Below, piece by piece: positions 1 to 8,162 of a stretch of DNA of 64,000 bases. The position numbers and the translations under genes were made by a program. The notes under the pieces are model-generated. The model ran no database searches, had not been told where the DNA came from, and saw only the letters and a list, made by a program, of their open reading frames with translations. Position 1 is the stretch's first letter, and each line of letters starts with the position of its first letter. Source of the stretch: Leucobacter sp. UCMA 4100 (GTDB lineage Bacteria; Actinomycetota; Actinomycetes; Actinomycetales; Microbacteriaceae). The stretch spans positions 950,514 to 1,014,513 of the forward strand of contig NZ_JAFEUS010000002.1 of the NCBI RefSeq assembly GCF_027853335.1, read 5' to 3'.

Positions 1-446
1 GTAGAGACAAAGCAAAAGGCTGCGCCTGTTCTTCTCGCGAGCTCTAGAAGGTTCCAGGTTCCTTGAACATTTGCTTTGATAACGTCGACCGGTTGATTCT
101 TGAAGAAAGAAGGTGAAGCAGGGCTTGCTGCATGAATGATGTAGTCAAGACTTTGCACCGAAGAGAAATCTACGTCAGTAACATCGCCAACAAGAGCTAC
201 AAACGACTCATGCTTACGGAGATCACCAAAAGCTTCTTCTGCTTTTACCTCATCGCGATAGTTCGCGATGACTTTCGGACCAAAGCCGTTAAGGTCGTCA
301 GCGAGTGCGAGCAATGCACGTACCACATACTGGCCGACCATACCCGTAGCACCGGTGACGAGGATTGTTCTTCCCGAAAACTCTTCTCGAACATCGGCCA
401 AGTGTTCAACGATATATGCCATGTCCTTCAGCACTGTTTGCGTCAT
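1..446 (-). CDS. NAD-dependent epimerase/dehydratase (extended SDR), 3' end off window
   Basis: Reading from an ATG at 446, 148 codons are visible before the window edge; the C-terminus is missing. After about 25 residues there is a Rossmann motif TGATGMVGQYVV, then a segment ending IIHAASPAS and NVQGTWNLLELA, which is the usual layout of extended short-chain dehydrogenases acting on nucleotide sugars. The ATG overlaps the stop of the cytidylyltransferase gene (ATGA), so the two are probably translationally coupled. An IspD/TarI-like enzyme beside an SDR occurs in CDP-polyol and other surface-polysaccharide loci; the exact sugar is not determinable. Base composition is clearly poorer in GC than the rest of the window. 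Confidence 0.8.
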   Translation of the reverse strand, partial: MTQTVLKDMAYIVEHLADVREEFSGRTILVTGATGMVGQYVVRALLALADDLNGFGPKVIANYRDEVKAEEAFGDLRKHESFVALVGDVTDVDFSSVQSLDYIIHAASPASPSFFKNQPVDVIKANVQGTWNLLELARRTGAAFCFVS

Positions 447-1183
447 GCTTGACCTCCAAGAAGATTTTGGTATTCGCCGCTACTAAAAAGGTACGAAAAG
501 TACTCTAGATCGTTCGGAGTCGTGAGCTTGATATTGCCCCGCATACCGTCAACAAGATGTAGTTTCTCGTTGTAATAATTCATAAGATGCGCTTGGTCGA
601 TGAAGTCGCCAACTTTACCGTCTTCGCGAGCGCGTTGGTTCGCAGAAAAGATCTTCCCTAGCCTAAAGCTCTGGGGTGCCTGCAGAACATACATCTCAGA
701 TCGTTCCGGAATACCCTCAATGCTCACACCGTCACGAGAGATACCAACAGTTTCAAACGCGGGGATGCTCGTAATCGCACTACCGAATTCAAGTACGCTC
801 TTAATGTTTTTGGTTATCAGATCATACGGAAGGATCGGCCTAACACCATCGTGAATGAGAACAACTGAATCGCTGCTAACTCCATCGTTAACAGCAGCTT
901 CTAACCCGTTCATGATCGATTCATGTGCTGAGGAACCACCGGCAACAATTTTTCGGACCTTATCAATTCCGAATTTTGCCGTAACAGTTTTCATGCTTTC
1001 CACTTGGTCTTCAGCGACCACAAGAAAAACATCATCAATAGTGTCATGAGCCTGAAACTGATCAAGCGTATGAACAAGGATCGGTTTATTACCGACTTCA
1101 AGCAACTGTTTTGGAACCGCTTTTCCCATGCGCGTGCCTACTCCACCAGCAAACACAACAGCAATAGTTCTTGACAAGTCCAC
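443..1183 (-). CDS. TarI/IspD-like CTP-dependent cytidylyltransferase
   Basis: About 246 residues. The N-terminus carries the nucleotidyltransferase signature VVFAGGVGTRMGKAVPKQLL, followed by HDGVRPI and, near the end, GNIKLTTPNDL, all typical of the IspD/TarI family that transfers CMP from CTP to a polyol phosphate. Because the next gene is an SDR and the region looks like a surface-glycan locus, D-ribitol-5-phosphate or a related substrate (TarI-like) is more likely than methylerythritol phosphate; this is inference. The start is uncertain: GTG at 1183 or 1189 gives the family's normal length, while the frame stays open to 1315 with a cysteine-rich leader that does not belong to the family. 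Low GC, like its neighbour. Confidence 0.78.
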   Translation of the reverse strand: MDLSRTIAVVFAGGVGTRMGKAVPKQLLEVGNKPILVHTLDQFQAHDTIDDVFLVVAEDQVESMKTVTAKFGIDKVRKIVAGGSSAHESIMNGLEAAVNDGVSSDSVVLIHDGVRPILPYDLITKNIKSVLEFGSAITSIPAFETVGISRDGVSIEGIPERSEMYVLQAPQSFRLGKIFSANQRAREDGKVGDFIDQAHLMNYYNEKLHLVDGMRGNIKLTTPNDLEYFSYLFSSGEYQNLLGGQA

Positions 1184-1516
1184 TCCCACCCATAAAAAAT
1201 CTGTCTTGGAGCTCAAGAAGACACCTGTCGATACTACCCCACCGACTCGCAAAGCTAACCGGGTAAAACGTTCTTCGATACTCCGTTTACAGTTTTCGCA
1301 AGAGCACAAACTCATATCGCACGGCTGTCGTCTATTCGATGGATTAGGGGTGATACATGAACCGATGGCTCCTTATTCACCAGGCCAGCGAACCGCGGTT
1401 ACGCACTGCTGCCGTAAAGGCTAAAGCTGCTTTCCCTCCTCAGTTTCAAAGCATGTTTCTTCTCATATGACGCCTCGATAAGAGAAAGGCTTCAGCCTCC
1501 CAGGATTCGTTTTGCT

Positions 1517-3667
1517 TTATTGCCAAACTTCACCCAGCTTCTCCGCCAGCGGATCCGCCAGCGACTCCGAGTAGCTCGCCGTCTGGTGATGGCTGTCGCG
1601 CCACACGAGGGTGTTGCCCACCACGGCCGGGCAGTTGTCGGCGTCGGGGCACACCCAGTTGTCCATCGAGATAACCTCGACGCCGTCGACCTCTTCGGCG
1701 GCGTCGAGCTCAGGGCGCGGAATCTCCTCGAGAGCCTCCTTGCGCGGCGTCGAGCACTTCGTGAGTTTCGTCGGATGCTCTGACACGCACTCGGGCACGT
1801 GGTGGCCCATCTCGGGTGTATCGGCGATAACCACGAGGTCGATGCCCTGCTGCGTCAAACCGTCCCAAATGTCTTCGTAGGCGTTCTCGAGCACCGTTTC
1901 CCACTCGCCCTCTGGCAAGATCTCGCCGCCCTTCATAATGCCGCGGCTGCCCTCGTTGCTCGTGATCACGACGTCGGGGCTGGTCGCTTCGATCTCGTCG
2001 TATACGGCGTCAACCCACTCGCGGCATTCTGGGTACGATCCGCCTTGTTTCACCTGGTCTGCGGGCGCAAACGCGCAACCCGACTTCGTGTGCACGGTGA
2101 GCTTAAAGCCCTGCTCCTCGGCAATCTCAATGAGTGCCGGCGCCCAGTTCGCCGCGTGCGAGTCGCCAACGAGCACGACCTCGGTGCTCGAATCAGTGTC
2201 GCCAAACGCGCAGTCGGCGGGCTCGGTGCCCTCGTAGTCGCGGTGGCAGTTCCCGTCGCCGTAGTGCTGAGCGTTGTCTTTGTTGGCCTCAAGCACGGCT
2301 GGCGCGATACCGTCGCTCACCACGTCGACTGGCGTGCCCGATCCCTCAAACGAGCTCAGATCGTCGTCTGAAACATCATCGGTGAGCACGCGAGCGCCCT
2401 GAGCGTTCTCGGCGACCGGCTGCTCGGCACCCGTGATGCGGGCAAAGCCGAACACGGTCGCGGCAGTCACCACCGTGATCATGATCATTGCAAACCCTGA
2501 GCGAATAGCGGCCCACGAGCTCCTCTTCACGCGGCCCCAGTCGCGAAACGGCACCTCGACGAAGCGGTAGCTCGCATAGGCGGGTGCGAACGCGAGGGCG
2601 CACATGACGATGCCCCAGACGGGCGTGAGGGTTCCGCCGAGCAGCGCCGTCGCAAACACGATGAGTGGCCAGTGCCACAGGTACAGCGAGTACGAGAGAT
2701 CGCCGACGAAGCGCATCGGGCGAAGCGAGAGCGGCCTGCCGATGCCCTGGGTGTCGCGGCCCTCGAGTCCCGAGATGATGATCGCGGCCGTCGCGAGCGT
2801 GGGCACGAGGGCGGCGGGGCCGGGAAAAGGGATCTCGCCGACGACGAAGGTCGTGCCCGCAACGACGAGCGCAGCAGCGCCGGCGTAGCCGAGCACGAGG
2901 GCTACCCGGGCGGGTATGCGGCTCAGCTGAGGCGCGAGAATGGCGAGCAGCGCACCGATCGCGATTTCCCACAACCGTGTCGTCGTGACGAAGTAGGCGA
3001 CCTCTGGGGTGCGGGCCGTCGCGACCACCGCCCAGATGAGCGAGGGCACGGCCACGAGCAGGGCGGCGCCGAGCGCCCACCGGCGAAAGCGGGACTCGCT
3101 GAGCGGCTCGCTGATGCCCGCGGCACGGGCCTTGCGCCTCATGAGCACGAGCACGGCGATGAGCAGCAAGGGCCACACGATGTAAAACTGCTCTTCGACC
3201 GAGAGCGTCCAGAAGTGCTGCAGCGGGCTCACCGAGGCCCCCGCGTTCTGGTAGCCGGTGCCCGCCGCAAACACCCAGTTCGCAACGTAGGCGGCGGCCG
3301 CAGCCGCTTCAAGCGCGGTGTCCTGCCAGCGCAGCGGGGGCAGAATGAGCATGGCGAGCACGAGCGTGACCACGATCACGAGGGTCGCCGCCGGCAGAAT
3401 GCGCCGAATGCGGCGCGCATAGAAGTCGGCGAGGTCGATGCGGCCGGTTCGGCTCACCTCGCGCAGCATGAGGCCAGTGATAAGAAAGCCCGAGATGACG
3501 AAGAAAACGTCAACGCCAATGAAGCCGCCAGAAAAGAATGGCACGCCCGCGTGATAGAGCAGAACGAGCATGACGGCCACGGTTCGAAGGCCCTGAATGT
3601 CGGTTCGATGCCCGCCTTTCGCGCGCACTGGTCTCGAGGTATTCGGCTGTGTCATTACCGCAGACAT
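1517..3667 (-). CDS. OafA-type membrane acyltransferase with C-terminal SGNH domain
   Basis: 716 residues from ATG at 3667; an ATG at 3655 is also possible. The N-terminal half is an acyltransferase-3 domain: HRTDIQGLRTVAVMLVLLYH, GGFIGVDVFFVISGFLI and about ten hydrophobic segments. The C-terminal third is an extracytoplasmic SGNH hydrolase-like domain with GDSH (Ser near residue 503) and a late DSHH. Such proteins O-acylate cell-surface glycans, the membrane part passing the acyl group to the SGNH part. It lies between the low-GC polysaccharide genes and the methionine transporter, so a wall or exopolysaccharide acceptor is likely, but the acceptor is unknown. Confidence 0.88.
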   Translation of the reverse strand: MSAVMTQPNTSRPVRAKGGHRTDIQGLRTVAVMLVLLYHAGVPFFSGGFIGVDVFFVISGFLITGLMLREVSRTGRIDLADFYARRIRRILPAATLVIVVTLVLAMLILPPLRWQDTALEAAAAAAYVANWVFAAGTGYQNAGASVSPLQHFWTLSVEEQFYIVWPLLLIAVLVLMRRKARAAGISEPLSESRFRRWALGAALLVAVPSLIWAVVATARTPEVAYFVTTTRLWEIAIGALLAILAPQLSRIPARVALVLGYAGAAALVVAGTTFVVGEIPFPGPAALVPTLATAAIIISGLEGRDTQGIGRPLSLRPMRFVGDLSYSLYLWHWPLIVFATALLGGTLTPVWGIVMCALAFAPAYASYRFVEVPFRDWGRVKRSSWAAIRSGFAMIMITVVTAATVFGFARITGAEQPVAENAQGARVLTDDVSDDDLSSFEGSGTPVDVVSDGIAPAVLEANKDNAQHYGDGNCHRDYEGTEPADCAFGDTDSSTEVVLVGDSHAANWAPALIEIAEEQGFKLTVHTKSGCAFAPADQVKQGGSYPECREWVDAVYDEIEATSPDVVITSNEGSRGIMKGGEILPEGEWETVLENAYEDIWDGLTQQGIDLVVIADTPEMGHHVPECVSEHPTKLTKCSTPRKEALEEIPRPELDAAEEVDGVEVISMDNWVCPDADNCPAVVGNTLVWRDSHHQTASYSESLADPLAEKLGEVWQ

Positions 3668-3789
3668 GTCGTTACGGTACCCTGCCCGCATGGGCAAAGC
3701 ACGAGTGTTCACTGGAGATTCGGTGAACGACGAAGCGCGCAGGCACCCACGTAATGCGGGGCCTGCGCGCTCAGGGAGCGGGCTAGCGC

Positions 3790-4743
3790 CTACTCAAATT
3801 CTTTGATTTGCTCGGCGAGTACCTTGAGCAGATCGTCCTGGGTTTCGTCTTTCTCAACACCGTCATACTCGGGATGCTCGGTGATCACGGCCTGCACCTC
3901 GGGTGCGTGGTACAGCTCGGCGACGCGCTTCAGCGCCTTGTTGTCGCGGTCTTCGCCGCGCACGGCAAACACGTTCACGTACTGCTGCAGGTCGGGGCGA
4001 TTGGCATCTTCACGGTAGATCGTCTCTTTTTCACCGAGGCCAGCCGCCAGCTGGAACGGGGTATCGACGAACGCGATGTCGACCGAGTCGAGCGATGCAG
4101 CCGTTTGCGACGGATCGATCGGAGTCACCTTACCGAGCTTCGAAGCCTCGTAGTCGATGTCGTCAATCGTGACGTTCCAGTCAGCCTCACCCTTGAACGC
4201 GATGAGTCCAGCGTTATAGAGCGCGAGCAGCGGGCGCACCTGGTTTGCCGGGTTGTTCGAGATCGTCACTTCGCCGCCCTCGGGAACCTCGTCAATCGAG
4301 CTCCACTGCTTCGAGAAGATCGAGATGGGGAAAATCTCGGTCGAGCCAATCGGCACAAGATCATCACCCTGCGTCGCGACGTGCTGCGCGAGGTAGCGAA
4401 CGTGCTGGAACTTGTTGATGTCAATGTCACCCGAGGCGAGGGCCGGGTTTGGCGTCGTGTAGTCGGTGAATGAAACGAGCTCAACCTCGATGTTCTCTTC
4501 GGCCGCGAGATCGACGAGCACCTCCCAGTGCGCTTCGGCGATGTCGTTCACGCCGAGCTTCACCTTGGTCACTTCTTCGCTTCCGGCAGCTGGCTTCGCA
4601 TCGGCGTCGCTCGACTGGGTGAGCTTCGGCACCACAAAAGCAGCGATCACCGCCAGAACGGCAACAATCGCGATCGTGACCCAAAGGCCGACGCGCGACT
4701 TGGGTTTCTCGGGCCTAGCGGGCTGGGGAGTGGGTGCTGACAT
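3790..4743 (-). CDS. metQ: Methionine ABC transporter substrate-binding protein (MetQ/NlpA family)
   Basis: 317 residues from ATG at 4743, chosen because AAGGAG lies 6-8 bases upstream. Family features include KVKLGVNDIAEAHW, SGDIDINKFQH and a region with ISNNPANQVRPL typical of MetQ. It binds D/L-methionine for the MetNI transporter encoded divergently next door. Unusually, the protein has no cysteine at all, so there is no lipobox; instead residues about 18-40 form one hydrophobic segment (VGLWVTIAIVAVLAVIAAFV) that probably serves as an uncleaved membrane anchor. The preceding residues are proline/lysine-rich and would be cytoplasmic. Confidence 0.88.
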   Translation of the reverse strand: MSAPTPQPARPEKPKSRVGLWVTIAIVAVLAVIAAFVVPKLTQSSDADAKPAAGSEEVTKVKLGVNDIAEAHWEVLVDLAAEENIEVELVSFTDYTTPNPALASGDIDINKFQHVRYLAQHVATQGDDLVPIGSTEIFPISIFSKQWSSIDEVPEGGEVTISNNPANQVRPLLALYNAGLIAFKGEADWNVTIDDIDYEASKLGKVTPIDPSQTAASLDSVDIAFVDTPFQLAAGLGEKETIYREDANRPDLQQYVNVFAVRGEDRDNKALKRVAELYHAPEVQAVITEHPEYDGVEKDETQDDLLKVLAEQIKEFE

Positions 4744-4780
4744 GATCTTCTCCTTGAAAGCGTCAGGGGCGAACAGCATT

Positions 4781-4786
4781 ACTGTA
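4781..4786 (-). promoter_or_regulatory. Candidate -10 element of metQ
   Basis: On the minus strand the hexamer reads TACAGT, about 37 bases before the metQ start, giving a short leader that contains the AAGGAG ribosome site. No good -35 hexamer is seen at the usual distance. Confidence 0.35.
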
Positions 4787-4812
4787 GGCGCTCGGTCACC
4801 CGGCCACCAAAA

Positions 4813-4831
4813 GAGTGTTACCGAGTGTTAC
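4813..4831. repeat. Tandem GAGTGTTAC repeat between metQ and metN
   Basis: GAGTGTTAC occurs twice in direct orientation, at 4813-4821 and 4823-4831, inside the 142-base divergent promoter region of the methionine transporter. The 10-base phase fits two sites on one DNA face, so a regulator binding site is possible. No known consensus is recognised. Confidence 0.35.
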
Positions 4832-4872
4832 GCTACAGCCCGCTCGATGCGGGCCCACGGCCGAAACCGAAC

Positions 4873-4878
4873 TACACT
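4873..4878 (+). promoter_or_regulatory. -10 element TACACT of metN, leaderless layout
   Basis: TACACT ends exactly 7 bases before the metN ATG and there is no purine-rich ribosome site between them. Transcription would start at or next to the ATG. The same TACACT-N7-ATG arrangement recurs at 42080 and 59559. Confidence 0.5.
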
Positions 4879-4885
4879 CATACCC

Positions 4886-5965
4886 ATGACACGTACCGAG
4901 CTGGGCCGCTCGGAGCACGCTTCTGGCATCAGCCACCCCGACGCAGCGTCGACCGATTCGATCATTCGCTTCACAGGGGTAGGCAAGACGTTTGCCAAAG
5001 CCGCTTCAGCCGCGCTTACCGACATCACCCTAGACATACATCGAGGCGAGATCTTCGCCGTGATCGGCTACTCCGGAGCCGGCAAATCAACCCTCGTGCG
5101 CCTCATCAACGGCCTCGAAAAAGTCACCACCGGCACCGTAGACGTCGACGGAACCCGCGTGAGCGACCTGCGCGAGGGCGAAATGCACCGCGTGCGCGGC
5201 AACATCGGCATGGTCTTTCAACAGTTCAATCTCATGAAGTCGCGCACCGTCTTCGGCAACATCGAGTTTGCGCTCATCGTCGCCGGATGGACCAAGGCGG
5301 ATCGCACCGAACGCATCTGGGAGCTTCTCGACTTCGTCGGCCTCGCCGAAAAGGCCTGGATGTACCCGGAGCAGCTCTCGGGAGGCCAACGCCAGCGCGT
5401 CGGCATCGCCCGTGCTCTCGCCGCGAAACCGAGCGTACTGCTCGCCGACGAGGCCACGAGCGCACTCGACCCCGAAACAACGCACGAGGTGCTGCAACTG
5501 CTCGCCCGCACAAACCGCGAGCTCGGCGTCACCGTCGTCGTCATCACCCACGAGATGGACGTCGTGCGCAGCATCGCCGACCGCGTCGCCGTGCTCGACA
5601 ACGGCCACCTCGTCGAGCTCGGCACCACCTACGAGCTCTTCGCCAACCCGCAAACCGAGCGGGCAAAAGCCTTCCTCGCAGCGGTCTCGCAAACCGAGCC
5701 CAACGCCGCACAGGTCACTTCGTTGCGCGAGCGTGGCCACGAGCGCCTCTTCACGATCCACGTCACCCGAAATCTCGATGTCGGCGGGCTGCTCTCAGAA
5801 GCGGTTGCCAGCTACGGGATCCGCTTCGCTCTGCTCTTCGGGGGCATCGACATCATCCAACAACAGCAATTCGGGTCGCTCACCGTCGCCCTCAGCGGCG
5901 ACCGAGTCGACGAAGCGCTCGCCCACCTGCGCGAGCACGCAACCGTAGAGGAGCTCGCCGCATGA
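4886..5965 (+). CDS. metN: Methionine ABC transporter ATP-binding protein with NIL domain
   Basis: 359 residues. Walker A is GYSGAGKST near residue 61, the signature is LSGGQRQRVGIARAL and Walker B is VLLADEATSALD. The last 75 residues form a NIL (ACT-like) domain, in which intracellular methionine binds and blocks transport in MetN proteins. The ATG at 4886 was chosen because TACACT sits 7 bases before it (leaderless layout); a longer open frame upstream runs through the metQ promoter and is not used. Its stop overlaps the metI start (ATGA). With MetQ and MetI it forms the MetNIQ methionine importer in the cytoplasmic membrane. Confidence 0.93.
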   Translation: MTRTELGRSEHASGISHPDAASTDSIIRFTGVGKTFAKAASAALTDITLDIHRGEIFAVIGYSGAGKSTLVRLINGLEKVTTGTVDVDGTRVSDLREGEMHRVRGNIGMVFQQFNLMKSRTVFGNIEFALIVAGWTKADRTERIWELLDFVGLAEKAWMYPEQLSGGQRQRVGIARALAAKPSVLLADEATSALDPETTHEVLQLLARTNRELGVTVVVITHEMDVVRSIADRVAVLDNGHLVELGTTYELFANPQTERAKAFLAAVSQTEPNAAQVTSLRERGHERLFTIHVTRNLDVGGLLSEAVASYGIRFALLFGGIDIIQQQQFGSLTVALSGDRVDEALAHLREHATVEELAA

Positions 5966-6642
5966 GTTATCTCAGCAACAACAAAACCCCGTGGGAAACC
6001 CTCTGGCCGCTGCTCTTCAAGAGCCTCGGGCAAACCCTCTACATGGTGTCGCTCACGCTGCTCGTCGCCGGCCTCATCGGCCTCATCATCGGCGTGCTGC
6101 TCACCGTCACCCGCCCCGGCAGCATTCTCGCGAACCGCTTCGTGAACACGACCCTCAACGTGATCGTGAACTTCTTCAGGCCCATCCCGTTCATCATTCT
6201 CGTTGCCCTGCTCGGCCCCCTCACGAAACTCGTCACCGGCAGCATCATCGGCATCAACGCCGGCATTTTCGTCATGACCATCGGTGCGGTCTTCTCGATC
6301 GCGCGCATCGTCGAACAAAACCTCGTCACCGTCGACCCCGGCGTCATCGAGGCGGCGCGCGCGACCGGAGCACGGCCGTTGCGCATCATCCTCATGGTAC
6401 TGCTGCCCGAGGCCCTCGGACCCCTCATTCTCGGCTACACCTTCATCGTGATCGGGATCGTCGACATGTCGGCCATGGTCGGCGTGATCGGCGGCGGCGG
6501 GCTCGGCGACTTCGCGATCACGCGCGGCTACCAGGTGTTCCGCTGGGAAGTCACCTTCGTTGCGACCCTCGTCATCGTGGCGCTCGTGCAGCTGCTGCAG
6601 TTCGTGGGCAACTCGCTGGCGCGCAGGGCGCTGCGCCACTAG
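5962..6642 (+). CDS. metI: Methionine ABC transporter permease
   Basis: 226 residues, start overlapping the metN stop by four bases. About five membrane helices are visible, with the permease coupling region IEAARATGARPLRIILMVLL (EAA-like motif) in the right place before the last helices. N-terminal PWETLWPLLFKSLGQTLYMV and GGGGLGDFAITRGYQVF are typical of MetI. It forms the transmembrane channel for methionine with MetN. Confidence 0.93.
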   Translation: MSYLSNNKTPWETLWPLLFKSLGQTLYMVSLTLLVAGLIGLIIGVLLTVTRPGSILANRFVNTTLNVIVNFFRPIPFIILVALLGPLTKLVTGSIIGINAGIFVMTIGAVFSIARIVEQNLVTVDPGVIEAARATGARPLRIILMVLLPEALGPLILGYTFIVIGIVDMSAMVGVIGGGGLGDFAITRGYQVFRWEVTFVATLVIVALVQLLQFVGNSLARRALRH

Positions 6643-6703
6643 CGCGGGCGCCCCGAGCGTTCGCGCCGCGATCCACCGTTCGCACCGCGATCCGCCACCG
6701 TGT

Positions 6704-6749
6704 GGTCAAAAAGTGTCGAAATCTCGCAGGAAATCGACACTTTTTGACC
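6704..6749. repeat. Long intergenic hairpin, copy 1
   Basis: Arms GGTCAAAAAGTGTCGA (6704-6719) and its exact reverse complement (6734-6749) enclose a 14-base loop. The second copy 180 bases away differs by one base in the loop and has longer arms. A T-run lies inside the 3' arm rather than after it, so this is not a textbook terminator. Confidence 0.8.
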
Positions 6750-6885
6750 CCAGGGCGAAGAAAAGTGACCACACGGTGCCTCGGCGAGGCGAAAAAACGC
6801 GAGCAAGCGGGCTGGACAGCGCTCCCGTGACTGAATTCGCTCGAGTCCCGGGTTCGGGCCCCGGCTGGCGCCGCGATCCGCCATC

Positions 6886-6939
6886 GTGTGGTCAAAAAGT
6901 GTCGAAATCTCGCGGGAAATCGACACTTTTTGACCACAC
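6886..6939. repeat. Long intergenic hairpin, copy 2
   Basis: Perfect 20-base arms (6886-6905 and 6920-6939), beginning GTGTGGTCAAAAAG, with a 14-base loop. It is a longer version of the hairpin at 6704-6749 and lies 3 bases after a GCGATCCGCCA word. Confidence 0.8.
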
Positions 6940-7081
6940 AGTGCGCGAAAGTGACCACACGCGGGGCGGGCGGGGCGAAGAAGCGCGTGGAAACGCGAAG
7001 AAGTGGGATGGGCGGGGCGAAAGAGACAGAGAGGGCGGAGCGAGAAGGCGCGAAGGAGCGCGCGGGAACGCGCGCCCACGC

Positions 7082-7126
7082 AAAAGCGGGGCCCGCCAGC
7101 CGGATAACCGACCAGCGAGCCCCGCT
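7082..7126 (-). terminator. Rho-independent terminator of the betaine transporter operon
   Basis: On the minus strand AGCGGGGC and GCCCCGCT form an 8-base GC stem followed by TTTTG, 35 bases beyond the end of the substrate-binding gene. Confidence 0.6.
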
Positions 7127-7160
7127 GAATGTGCGTTAGGGTCTCGGCCCTACCCCAGAA

Positions 7161-8078
7161 CTACTTGAGCAGGCCAGGGAACGCGTCTGCGTTGTCTTCG
7201 ATCCACTTCGAGACGGCGCCCTCTGAGTCATTCTCGTACTCGTCGCTCGTGACGAGCTCCTCGAGTGCACCATACGCGTCATCGTCGAGCTTGATCTGTT
7301 CGATCAGGTCAGCGAGATCTGCGTAGTCTTCCTTGAAGCCATCGCGAGCGAGAATGTGCAGGCCCTCGGCCTCACCCATTGCGCCCTTAGGATCTTCGAG
7401 GTCCTTCACGTCGTAGGCACTGTTTGCCCAGAAGGGGCGCCACAGCGTCACAACGATCTCTTCCTTCTTGTCGATCGCTTCGCCAAGCATGGTGAGCATG
7501 GTCGCGGTCGACGAGGTGCTGAGCGTAATCGTGTCTTCGAGCTCGTACTCGGGAATCATCGAGTCTTCGGTCACGCCAGTGAGGCCTGCGCCAGGCTCGA
7601 TGCCGATGATCTCGCTGCCGAAGAGGTCAGCGTTGTCCTTGAGCTCGTCGATCGAGTTGAGCTTCGAATATGAAGGAACAGCGATGGTGAGCGTTGCTCC
7701 CTCGTACCAGGTGCCGAGGTCTTCGATCTTGTCGCCGAACTCCTCCATGTAGCTTGCCTGGGTTACCTCAGGCCAAGCCGAAGCAAAGAGGTCGATGTCG
7801 CCCTGCGAGAGGCCCGCGTACATGGGGCCGTTGTCGGTGAGGTCATCAACCTCAACCTTGAAGTCCTTCTTCTCAAGCTGATCCTTGAGCAGGTACGCGA
7901 TGCTCTGGCCGTCAGTCCAGCCAGCAATGTACGAAACCTTGATGGTGTCGCCGCTTGCCGACGAACCGTTGTCTGAGCCGCCGCTGCTCGTTCCGCCGCT
8001 ACCGTCGCTTGCGCAACCAGCGAGTGCAAGAAGCCCTGCGGTGCCGAGTGCGAGTGCACCCATAAAACGTTTTTTCAT
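7161..8078 (-). CDS. proX: Glycine betaine/proline-type ABC transporter substrate-binding lipoprotein
   Basis: 305 residues with a lipoprotein signal peptide ending LLALAGC (Cys22), then a low-complexity Gly/Ser linker. The rest is an OpuAC/ProX-type domain: IKVSYIAGWTDGQSIAYLLK, LFASAWPEVT and VVTLWRPFWANSAYD. Tryptophans and tyrosines in these segments could form the aromatic cage that binds quaternary amines. AAAGGA lies 8 bases before the ATG. It is the last gene of a three-gene operon with the ATPase and permease upstream. Role: capture of glycine betaine or related osmoprotectants; choline or carnitine cannot be excluded. Confidence 0.88.
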   Translation of the reverse strand: MKKRFMGALALGTAGLLALAGCASDGSGGTSSGGSDNGSSASGDTIKVSYIAGWTDGQSIAYLLKDQLEKKDFKVEVDDLTDNGPMYAGLSQGDIDLFASAWPEVTQASYMEEFGDKIEDLGTWYEGATLTIAVPSYSKLNSIDELKDNADLFGSEIIGIEPGAGLTGVTEDSMIPEYELEDTITLSTSSTATMLTMLGEAIDKKEEIVVTLWRPFWANSAYDVKDLEDPKGAMGEAEGLHILARDGFKEDYADLADLIEQIKLDDDAYGALEELVTSDEYENDSEGAVSKWIEDNADAFPGLLK

Positions 8079-8162
8079 GATGTGTTCCTTTCGTCCTGCG
8101 GCCTTGCCACAGTGATTGGGTATACAGATTAGGTTTGAGTAAAGCTCCTGCGGGTGCAGGGC

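Larger units (their letters stand above)
6643..7160. other. 518-base convergent gap holding two long hairpins and GCGATCCGCC words
   Basis: No gene is supported here. The gap lies between the ends of metI (plus) and the betaine-binding protein gene (minus). It contains two near-identical hairpins (6704-6749 and 6886-6939), each preceded by GCGATCCGCCA (6687-6697 and 6873-6883) followed by a few bases and the hairpin. A variant word GCGATCCACC is at 6668-6677. Single TGACCACACG copies follow each hairpin. A purine-rich low-complexity stretch (6960-7060) and a terminator for the minus-strand operon complete it. Confidence 0.7.

Noticed and set aside
1357..1470. Small open frame of 37 residues on the plus strand in the gap before the acyltransferase gene
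   Set aside because: No ribosome site, no recognisable sequence and located in a transition from low to high GC; likely chance.
2672..3754. 360-residue plus-strand open frame opposite the acyltransferase gene
   Set aside because: Arg/His/Glu-rich composition typical of antisense frames in GC-rich genes, with no start signal; the opposite strand carries clear family motifs.
4466..4885. Possible 140-residue N-terminal extension of MetN
   Set aside because: It would run through the metQ 5' region and the divergent promoter; the ATG at 4886 has a matching -10 element.
4744..4885. SAM riboswitch before the methionine transporter
   Set aside because: The spacer is short and lacks the conserved stems; only a tandem 9-mer is visible.
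6704..6939. CRISPR-like repeats
   Set aside because: Only two copies 180 bases apart, with palindromic arms and no regular spacers or cas genes.
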